NCBI GenBank assembly: GCA_016124235.1
Contig: WGOC01000025.1
Span: 1 to 64,000 of the forward strand
DNA length: 64,000 nt
Reading direction: 5' to 3'
DNA from: a bacterium
GTDB lineage: Bacteria; Verrucomicrobiota; Verrucomicrobiia; Limisphaerales; RI-55
The position numbers and the translations under genes are program-made. Within the stretch, counting starts at the first letter, position 1, and every line of letters begins with the position of its first letter. The notes below the pieces were generated by a model. The model made no database searches, was not told where the DNA came from, and saw only the letters and a program-made list of their open reading frames with translations. Shown piece after piece: positions 54,567-61,566 of the stretch.

Positions 54567-55529
54567 ATGAAAACGCATTCCGTTGCCTGGTGGAACCTGG
54601 AGAACCTGTTTGACGTGGATGATTCGCCGGCCCGTTCCGATAAACTCAAGCGCACCCTGCGAAGCGAACTCAAAGGCTGGAGCGAAGGCATTTTGAATCG
54701 CAAAATCACCAATCTCGCATCGATCATCCGACAGTTTAACGGCGGCAGGGGTCCCGATTTGATGGGGGTGTGCGAGGTGGAAAACCGCCCGGTGTTGCAG
54801 CGGCTCGTCGATGCGCTCGCGCCGTTGAATCGCAATTATCTGGTGGCGCATCACGACACCGCCGATGAGCGCGGAATCGACGTCGCCTTTATTTACGACG
54901 GCGACAAGTTTCTCGCGGAAGAAACGTTTTCACACACAATTCAAAAACGGACAGCCACACGTGAACTGTTTCAGGTGAATTTCCGTTCCGCCGCCGGTCG
55001 CTTGCTCGTGGTGGTGGGCAATCATTGGCCGTCGCGTCTCGGTGGTTCGCGCACGTCGGAGGCGTATCGCATCATCGCCGGGGAAACACTCGGGTATTTC
55101 AACGACCGCATTGAGGAGATTCAGGGCGACGACACGCCGATCCTGGTGATGGGCGATTTCAACGACGAACCCGGTGACCGGTCGTTGACGGATCACGCGC
55201 TGAGTTCGCGTAATCGGACCCAGGTGCTCTATGCGAACACGCCGCGGCTGCTGAACTTGATGTGGCCGTTGATGGGACGCGGGCTCGGGACGCAATACTA
55301 TGGCAGCGACGCCAACATGCTGGATCAATTCCTGGTTTCGGGCGGCATGCTTAAATCGAAGTCGAAGATTAAGGCGGTGGAGGATTCTGCCACGATCATG
55401 CAATTTCCTGAGATGACGGATAAAGGCCGTTACCCATCGCCGATTCGCTTCGGTCGACCGACGAGCGCGTTGAATCAAAATGGGTTCAGCGATCATTTCC
55501 CGATCACGATGAATCTGACCGAGTCATGA
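54567..55529 (+). CDS. Endonuclease/exonuclease/phosphatase-family hydrolase
   Basis: 320 residues without a signal peptide. The EEP fold is complete: WNLENLFD (metal/phosphate start), GVCEVENRPVL (metal-binding Glu), VGNHWPSR (catalytic His), MGDFNDEP (Asp-x-Asn), DQFLVS, and the terminal SDHFPI (general-base Asp-His). It may cleave nucleic acid, phosphoinositides or other phosphodiesters in the cytoplasm. Its stop overlaps the start of the CAP gene (ATGA), so the two are translationally coupled, although one product is exported. Confidence 0.9.
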   Translation: MKTHSVAWWNLENLFDVDDSPARSDKLKRTLRSELKGWSEGILNRKITNLASIIRQFNGGRGPDLMGVCEVENRPVLQRLVDALAPLNRNYLVAHHDTADERGIDVAFIYDGDKFLAEETFSHTIQKRTATRELFQVNFRSAAGRLLVVVGNHWPSRLGGSRTSEAYRIIAGETLGYFNDRIEEIQGDDTPILVMGDFNDEPGDRSLTDHALSSRNRTQVLYANTPRLLNLMWPLMGRGLGTQYYGSDANMLDQFLVSGGMLKSKSKIKAVEDSATIMQFPEMTDKGRYPSPIRFGRPTSALNQNGFSDHFPITMNLTES

Positions 55530-56767
55530 GGTGCGAGCCATCATTCGGAAATTCGATTGGACGCTTTGTTTGCTGGTTCGTTGGTGCGTCGCTGATCGCT
55601 GGCGTTGCCATGGGACAAAACTTGGGGAACGCACCTGAGCTTTCGTCGGCGAAACCAAAGGGTGCTGTTGTTCACGCGACGAGTGTCGATGTCCCGCCGA
55701 TTGACACGTCAGATCGTTCGGCGGTGGTCGCCGCGTTTTACACGAGTTACAACGCGTCGGAGGGCTTCACCGATGGTTGGGATGGCAACACCACTTCCTG
55801 TGTGCTGGGCGTGAACAGCCAGAATTTCACCGAGGCGACTTTGCGTCGGGTGAATTATTTTCGCGCGATGGCGGGATTACCTGGGAACGTGACTTTGGAC
55901 GATGCGCTCAGCACGAAATGTCGACGGGCGGCGATGATGATGAGCGCTGAGGGACAATTGAGCCATAGCCCGACGAACACGTGGTCCTGCTACACGAGCG
56001 ATGGCTATGACGGAGCACACAATTCAAATATCGCGCTGGGAATTGAAGGACCGGCGGCGATCAATCTCTATTTGGATGATCCGGGAACGGGCAACGAGTT
56101 TGTGGGTCACCGCCGTTGGATTTTATATCCGCCCCAAGCCGTGATGGGGACGGGATCGGTGCCTTCACAAAACGGAAAGCAAGCGGCCAACGCTCTTTGG
56201 GTTCTGGCGTCGTTCGGTGGGCGACCGGCATCGCCGGAATTCGTTGCCTGGCCGGCGGCTGGATTCTTCCCTTATCAACTTTTTCCGAAAAGTTCTGGGC
56301 GATGGTCCTTTTCACGGCCGACCGCTTCGCTGGGTATCGCGGATGTGACAGTGACGCAAAACGGCACGCCAATGACGGTGAACATCGTCAGTCGTTCGGA
56401 AAACGGAGTGGGGGACAACACCCTCGTCTGGACGGTGTCTGGCGTTCCAACATCGGCGCCCGCGACCGACACTTCGTATGTCGTGACGGTGAGCGACGTA
56501 CTGCTGGATGGCACGCCAACTTCCTACACTTACACTGTGACGGTGATCGATCCGGCCGTGCCAAATTTGAAAGCGCGCTTTGCGACCGATCAAGTGACGA
56601 TCGCCTGGCCGGTGGGCCCCAGTGGTTTTCTTTTGCAAACGGGCGTGGTGGCCGGCGCAAGTGTGACCTGGGGCGATGCGGGTTTGGAGTCGTTGCCGGT
56701 CGGCGATGAGCACCAGGTAAAATTTGCTCCCGAACCCGGCGTGCAATTATTTCGTTTGCGCAAGTGA
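55526..56767 (+). CDS. Exported CAP-domain (SCP/PR-1-like) protein with shared tail module
   Basis: 413 residues. Signal peptide ends near VAMGQ (about 31). A bacterial CAP domain (about 65-215) contains VNYFRAMAGLPGNVTLDDALSTKCRRAAMMMS, LSHSPTNTWSCYTSDG and NSNIALG...GHRRWIL, with His residues in the usual cavity positions. An Ig/FN3-like stretch (about 270-345) follows, then the ~60-residue tail module ending QLFRLRK. CAP proteins act as secreted proteases, lipid binders or cell-wall factors; the role here is open. Coupled to the EEP gene. Confidence 0.87.
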   Translation: MRCEPSFGNSIGRFVCWFVGASLIAGVAMGQNLGNAPELSSAKPKGAVVHATSVDVPPIDTSDRSAVVAAFYTSYNASEGFTDGWDGNTTSCVLGVNSQNFTEATLRRVNYFRAMAGLPGNVTLDDALSTKCRRAAMMMSAEGQLSHSPTNTWSCYTSDGYDGAHNSNIALGIEGPAAINLYLDDPGTGNEFVGHRRWILYPPQAVMGTGSVPSQNGKQAANALWVLASFGGRPASPEFVAWPAAGFFPYQLFPKSSGRWSFSRPTASLGIADVTVTQNGTPMTVNIVSRSENGVGDNTLVWTVSGVPTSAPATDTSYVVTVSDVLLDGTPTSYTYTVTVIDPAVPNLKARFATDQVTIAWPVGPSGFLLQTGVVAGASVTWGDAGLESLPVGDEHQVKFAPEPGVQLFRLRK

Positions 56768-56810
56768 TCGCTGTTTCGTGTGTTGTGGACTCGATCACCG
56801 GGCTTTTCTT

Positions 56811-57884
56811 GTGGAACTGAATTTCCAAACCATTGATCTCGAACTGGCGCTGCCGTGGGCTACGTCGCGAACGGCGCAACCAGGTGGTATTCGGACGTCG
56901 AAAGTGGTGCACGTTTGTTTAAGCGATGAGAACGGGGTCGAGGGATTTGGTGAGGCGGCGCCGATCAGGCGGTACGACGAGACAGCCGAGAGCGTAGCTC
57001 ATTTTCTGCGCAGTTTTCCGGTGCAGGACCTGTCCCTTAATTCGATCGCGGACTCAGTCGCGCTGATCGCCGGCACTGGGTCCGGTCAAATGGCGGCTCG
57101 TTGCGCGCTGGAATCGGCGTTGCTCGATCTTGCCGGCAAGCGATCGCGAAGGCCGGTTTGGGAATTGTTGCAAATTGAACGGCCCGAGCCCAAGCCCGTT
57201 TCGTACACGATTGGAATCGGATCGGTCGATCACGTTCGGGAGCAGGTTCGGCGGGCGGCCAATTTTCGCATTCTTAAGCTGAAACTGGGAGGGCCGGATG
57301 ACCGGGCGGCGTTGCAGGCGCTCCGTTCGCTGGCGTCGGACAAGATCGTACGTGTGGACGCCAACGAGGGTTGGTCGGGTCGGGAACAAGCGCTGCGAAT
57401 GATCGAGTGGTTGGCCGAGGATCCGCGGATCGAATTCGTGGAACAACCGCTCTCGGCGAAACTGCCGGACGACGACCATCGTTGGCTTTTCGAACGCTCG
57501 CCGCTCCCCTTGATGGCGGATGAATCGTGCCACCGTACGGCCGATGTGTCGCGACTTGCCGGCTCGTTTCATGGCGTGAACGTGAAACTGATGAAGACGG
57601 GTGGATTGACGGAAGGCGTCCAATGTCTGCAAACGGCGCGGCGGCTGGGCCTGAAAACAATGCTTGGCTGCATGATTGAATCGACGCTTGGCATTGCGGC
57701 GGCTTTCCAGTTGGCAGGCTTGGCCGATTATCTGGACCTCGACAGTCATGTGTTGCTGGCCCGGGATCCGTTTGCCGGTCTGGAGCTGAATGGCGGGATT
57801 CTGAGTTTGTCGGGCGAGGAGTTGCGCCCGGGACTGGGAGTTCCCCCGAAAAGGGGTCAAGTTAAGCCTTCGAGCCGCCGTTAA
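56811..57884 (+). CDS. Dipeptide epimerase, enolase superfamily (L-Ala-D/L-Glu epimerase-like)
   Basis: 357 residues from GTG 56811; upstream in-frame starts would overlap the CAP gene. The MLE/MR N-terminal capping domain has GFGEAAPIRRYDE. The barrel has the catalytic KxK (ILKLKLGG), metal ligands D in VDANEGW, E in VEQPL and D in ADES, the second acid/base Lys in NVKLMKTGG, and the DxD-type C-terminal motif DLDSH of dipeptide epimerases. It epimerises dipeptides such as L-Ala-D-Glu in murein-peptide recycling. It is 43 nt after the CAP gene. Confidence 0.88.
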   Translation: MELNFQTIDLELALPWATSRTAQPGGIRTSKVVHVCLSDENGVEGFGEAAPIRRYDETAESVAHFLRSFPVQDLSLNSIADSVALIAGTGSGQMAARCALESALLDLAGKRSRRPVWELLQIERPEPKPVSYTIGIGSVDHVREQVRRAANFRILKLKLGGPDDRAALQALRSLASDKIVRVDANEGWSGREQALRMIEWLAEDPRIEFVEQPLSAKLPDDDHRWLFERSPLPLMADESCHRTADVSRLAGSFHGVNVKLMKTGGLTEGVQCLQTARRLGLKTMLGCMIESTLGIAAAFQLAGLADYLDLDSHVLLARDPFAGLELNGGILSLSGEELRPGLGVPPKRGQVKPSSRR

Positions 57885-57974
57885 TAGATGGGATGTGCTT
57901 TGCAAAAGGCGGTGGGCTACCGCGCTTGACGCTTGATAGCCCCTTCGTTACGTTGCGCCATCGTTTAAGAAACA

Positions 57975-58598
57975 ATGAAACCCAGCAATTTTCTGATCCC
58001 CCACGTGGTGGAACAAACCGGCCGTGGCGAGCGCGGATACGACATTTATTCACGCTTGTTGGTCGACCGCATCGTGTTCCTCGGCACTGACGTCAATGAC
58101 ATGGTTTCCAACGTCATCATCGCCCAATTGTTGTTCCTCCAAATGCAGGACCCAAAGAAGGATATCCACTTCTACATCAATTCGCCGGGCGGCAGCGTCA
58201 CGGCGGGGTTGGCGATTTACGACACGCTGCAATGGCTGTCTTGCGACGTGAACACGTATTGCATCGGCCAGGCGGCCAGCATGGGGGCGGTGCTGCTCTG
58301 TGCCGGCACCAAGGGCAAACGCTACGCGTTGCCGAATTCGAACATCATGATTCACCAGATTCTCGGCGGCGCCGAAGGCCAGGCCACGGATGTCGAGATT
58401 CGTGTGAAGTACATGCTGCGCCTCAAAAAGCGGCTGAACGAGATCATTTCACACCACACCGGCAAGGATTATGACACGGTCGAAAAAGCCTGCGACCGCG
58501 ATAATTTCATGTCGGCAGATGACGCCAAGGAATTCGGTCTGGTGGATGAAGTCGTGAAATCCCGGAAAGACATTCCGGCGATGTTGGAAAAGCAGTAA
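57975..58598 (+). CDS. clpP: ATP-dependent Clp protease proteolytic subunit
   Basis: 207 residues. Catalytic triad: Ser102 in GQAASMGAV, His127 in NIMIHQ, and Asp176 in CDRDNF. The [13 protein letters not shown] oxyanion/helix segment (72-84) is intact. It forms the tetradecameric peptidase chamber used by ClpX (or ClpA/C) for cytoplasmic proteolysis. It lies 12 nt upstream of clpX, the usual order; no tig gene precedes it in this window. Confidence 0.97.
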   Translation: MKPSNFLIPHVVEQTGRGERGYDIYSRLLVDRIVFLGTDVNDMVSNVIIAQLLFLQMQDPKKDIHFYINSPGGSVTAGLAIYDTLQWLSCDVNTYCIGQAASMGAVLLCAGTKGKRYALPNSNIMIHQILGGAEGQATDVEIRVKYMLRLKKRLNEIISHHTGKDYDTVEKACDRDNFMSADDAKEFGLVDEVVKSRKDIPAMLEKQ

Positions 58599-58610
58599 CC
58601 AATCGTACCG

Positions 58611-59906
58611 ATGGCCCGAGCCAACAGCATCACCTTGTGCAGCTTCTGCGGAAAATCGCATTCCGAGGTCCGAAAACTCATTGCCGGACCGGGGGTGTAC
58701 ATCTGCGACAGCTGCGTGCTGTTGTGCAAGAGCGTGCTCGACAAGGAACTGAATGCCGACACCAAACGGGGTCAGTCCGCGTTGAAGGTCCCGAAGCCGG
58801 CGGACATTCGCGGGGAGTTGGACCGGCATTGCATTGGTCAGGAGCAGGCCAAAAAGGCGCTCGCGGTCGCGGTGCACAATCACTACAAGCGCATTTCCGT
58901 TGAGTCCGTCGAGCCGCCGTCCGAATCTGATACGACGTTTCGGAAGCCGGCCAATGACGACGAGGTCGAGCTGGAGAAGAGCAACATCCTCCTGATTGGT
59001 CCGACTGGTTGCGGCAAGACGTTGTTGGCGCGAACGCTGGCGCGGATTCTGGATGTGCCGTTCGCGATCGCTGATGCGACGACCATCACTGAGGCCGGTT
59101 ACGTTGGTGAAGACGTTGAGAACATCATTTTGCGCCTCCTGCAAAATGCCGACTACGATGTGAAACGCGCCCAAATGGGCATCGTTTATATCGACGAAAT
59201 CGACAAGATCACGCGCAAGACCGAAAACGTTTCCATCACACGCGACGTATCCGGCGAAGGCGTCCAGCAGGCGTTGCTCAAGATCCTCGAAGGAACGATT
59301 TGCAACGTCCCGCCACAGGGCGGTCGCAAACATCCGCAGCAGGAATACATTCGCGTCGACACCACCAACATCCTTTTCATTTGTGGTGGCGCGTTTGTGG
59401 GCTTGGACAAGGTTGTGCAGCGCCGCATTGGCAAGCGCGTGATGGGCTTTGGCGGCAAACACGATGACGTGGCCAATGTAGGTACTGAACTCGACGGCTT
59501 GATGCATCGGGTTGAGCCGGAAGATTTGCTTTCGTTTGGCTTCATCCCGGAATTCATTGGCCGGCTGCCCATGGTGACGGCGTTGGACGAGTTGACCGAA
59601 GAACAGCTCGTGCAAATTATGACCGAGCCGAAAAACGCGCTGGTAAAGCAGTTTGGCAAATTGCTCGCGATGGAGGGCGTCGAGCTGGAGTTTACGGTGG
59701 AATCGCTCCACGAACTCGCGAAGCAGGCGATCAAGAAGGGCACCGGAGCGCGCGCGCTTCGTGGTCTGCTCGAGAAGCTGATGCTCGACGTAATGTACGA
59801 CATCCCGGCGGCGACAGACGTCGAATGCGTCAAGATCACCAAGCCGGTGGTTCTCGGTGAGCAACCGCCGTTGATTCAGCGCAAGGCGACGCAGGCGGCC
59901 GCTTGA
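58611..59906 (+). CDS. clpX: ATP-dependent Clp protease ATP-binding subunit
   Basis: 431 residues. The N-terminal zinc-binding domain uses C10, C13, C32 and C35. The AAA+ module has Walker A GPTGCGKT (130-137), Walker B VYIDEIDK, the GYVG pore loop, and the C-terminal RKATQAAA tail. It unfolds substrates and feeds ClpP. A long frame on the opposite strand is only a shadow of this conserved gene. It starts 12 nt after clpP. Confidence 0.98.
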   Translation: MARANSITLCSFCGKSHSEVRKLIAGPGVYICDSCVLLCKSVLDKELNADTKRGQSALKVPKPADIRGELDRHCIGQEQAKKALAVAVHNHYKRISVESVEPPSESDTTFRKPANDDEVELEKSNILLIGPTGCGKTLLARTLARILDVPFAIADATTITEAGYVGEDVENIILRLLQNADYDVKRAQMGIVYIDEIDKITRKTENVSITRDVSGEGVQQALLKILEGTICNVPPQGGRKHPQQEYIRVDTTNILFICGGAFVGLDKVVQRRIGKRVMGFGGKHDDVANVGTELDGLMHRVEPEDLLSFGFIPEFIGRLPMVTALDELTEEQLVQIMTEPKNALVKQFGKLLAMEGVELEFTVESLHELAKQAIKKGTGARALRGLLEKLMLDVMYDIPAATDVECVKITKPVVLGEQPPLIQRKATQAAA

Positions 59907-60324
59907 TTCTCGTTCCTTCCTTTCCGGCTGTTCGTTCCCAGGAAATCACCCGGGGTTTCAATTTTTCTCCTTCGATCAATTGATCGATTCATCATGGCTC
60001 TCGCGGTCGACGCTATCCAACGCGTTACCTGCGCTGCTGAAGTGTCGGTTGTGCGATGACACTTCCTGTTCCACCTGAGGTCGAAAATCGATCTGTCGGA
60101 AGGCGTTCAAGCCGCGACGGTAGCCGGTCATTGTTTGAGCCACTCGAGCTAACAGCTTGATAACGAAGCACTGACTTGGCCTCGGCGTGGTTGGGAGGTG
60201 CTTAGGTACGGCAGTTGCGAAAACGCGCTCCAATCATCGAACGGCCATTCAAGATTCCGGCACGGCGAAGCGTAGGCGTCGTGGTCGGGAGTTGCGATTG
60301 GGCGTCAGGCAATCCCGTACCACC
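59907..60324. other. 418-nt intergenic region before the bactofilin pair
   Basis: No gene is supported on either strand. A perfect 16-bp palindrome TCGATCAATTGATCGA lies at 59972-59987, about 66 nt after the clpX stop. It could be an operator or part of a terminator, but the T-tract precedes it rather than following. Promoters for the bactofilin genes are probably here; no consensus was confidently recognised. Confidence 0.6.
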
Positions 60325-60768
60325 ATGGACATAGCAATGACACCTTCACAGAATTCCGCCAAAAACACGTTGAGCAACGACGTCGAAATCAAGGGCAACT
60401 TGAAATTCTCGGGCGAGCTGGTTTTCGACGGCAAACTCGACGGCGAGATCCACACCGACGGCACGCTGCAGCTCGGCGAAAGCGCTGTCATCAGCGGCAA
60501 CATTCACGCTCAAACGGTTGTGGTTCGCGGCAAGGTCAACGGCAATATCGCGGCAAAGGAAAAAATCGAAATCAAGAGCAAGGCTGAGCTTTTTGGTGAC
60601 ATCAAGAGTGCCAAGTTGGTGATCGAGGAAGGCGTCACGTTCGTCGGTAAGACCGAGGTCAATCCCAACAAAGTTGCGCCGACACCACCACCCCGGTCCG
60701 CCGAAACCGCCAAATCCTCCGAAAAGGAAAAGACCGCGGAGCCGGCCGGTAAAGCAGGCGGAAAGTGA
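60325..60768 (+). CDS. Bactofilin
   Basis: 147 residues from ATG 60325; ATG 60337 would give 143. The bactofilin core (about 18-118) is a right-handed beta-helix: NDVEIKGNLKFSGELVFDGKLDGEIHTDGTLQLGESAVISGNIHAQTVVVRGKVNGNI. The C-terminus is a Pro/Lys/Glu-rich disordered tail. Bactofilins polymerise without nucleotide into cytoskeletal filaments affecting cell shape, stalks or polarity. It is 30 nt upstream of the zinc-ribbon bactofilin. Confidence 0.93.
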   Translation: MDIAMTPSQNSAKNTLSNDVEIKGNLKFSGELVFDGKLDGEIHTDGTLQLGESAVISGNIHAQTVVVRGKVNGNIAAKEKIEIKSKAELFGDIKSAKLVIEEGVTFVGKTEVNPNKVAPTPPPRSAETAKSSEKEKTAEPAGKAGGK

Positions 60769-60798
60769 GGCCGGGTTCGGTCTCCGTCTCTTCATTGA

Positions 60799-61566
60799 AT
60801 GCCAGCGAAAAAGCAGGGCACAGTCAAGGTGGCCTGTCCGCACTGTGGGCATCGACAGGCTGAGCCGGCGACCGGTTACTCGACCAATTGCAAGGCGTGT
60901 GGCCAATATTTTCGTGTCCAGGAAGAACTACGCCCCGCGCGCCGAAAATCTGAAACTGGTCCGGAGCAGCGGCTGATCGCGTGCCTGGATTGTGGCACCG
61001 AACTCAATGTTCCGGTAAGCGCGCAATCGACGATGTGCAAACGTTGCAGCGCATACCTGGATCTCCGGGATTACCAGATTACCAGCGCCGTCTCCAAAAA
61101 CTTCCGGACGGTGGGTCGCTTCGTGGTCGAACCAAAGGGCTACATTTTCAACACGGAGTGCCTCGTCGGGGAAGCGGTCATCAAGGGACGGTTTATCGGC
61201 AAGTTGAAAGTGACCGGCAAGTTGACGATCTATTCCGGTGCCGACATCAAGGGGACGTTCACTGCCGGGTGCCTCGTGATTCCCAAGACCGAACATTTTC
61301 GTTGGAACGAGGGGATCCAGATTCAATCCGCCGACATCGCGGGTGAGTTGGTGGCGCGGTTGAACGCCGACGCCCAAGTAACCTTGCGATCCACTGCCAA
61401 AATGTTTGGTGAGATTGCGGCGCCAAGCCTCTCAATCGAAGATGGGGCGGTGATTGTCGGCAGTGTGCGGATTGGAAATGGGGGAAATCTTGGGCGGGCC
61501 GCACAATTTGAACCCGGTGGCTCAGCGAAAAAACTTCGACGCAAAACGGAAGTTAATCGTGGTTGA
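60799..61566 (+). CDS. Bactofilin fused to two N-terminal zinc ribbons
   Basis: 255 residues. Two CxxC-CxxC ribbons occupy the first 85 residues: C13/C16 with C31/C34, and C62/C65 with C80/C83. A bactofilin-like beta-helix follows at about 105-230 (GYIFNTECLVGEAVIKGRFIGKLKVTGKLTIYSGADIKGTFTAGCLVI). The tail is basic. The ribbons may bind nucleic acid or a protein partner and could recruit cargo to bactofilin filaments. Its 3' end overlaps the convergent kinase gene by 14 nt. Confidence 0.85.
   Translation: MPAKKQGTVKVACPHCGHRQAEPATGYSTNCKACGQYFRVQEELRPARRKSETGPEQRLIACLDCGTELNVPVSAQSTMCKRCSAYLDLRDYQITSAVSKNFRTVGRFVVEPKGYIFNTECLVGEAVIKGRFIGKLKVTGKLTIYSGADIKGTFTAGCLVIPKTEHFRWNEGIQIQSADIAGELVARLNADAQVTLRSTAKMFGEIAAPSLSIEDGAVIVGSVRIGNGGNLGRAAQFEPGGSAKKLRRKTEVNRG

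Noticed and set aside
58449..59864. 471-codon open frame antisense to clpX
   Set aside because: Lies fully opposite a highly conserved gene; composition is typical of a shadow frame and no domain is recognisable.
59976..60233. Possible small minus-strand gene in the clpX-bactofilin gap
   Set aside because: 85 codons, no domain, no ribosome site, low-quality composition.
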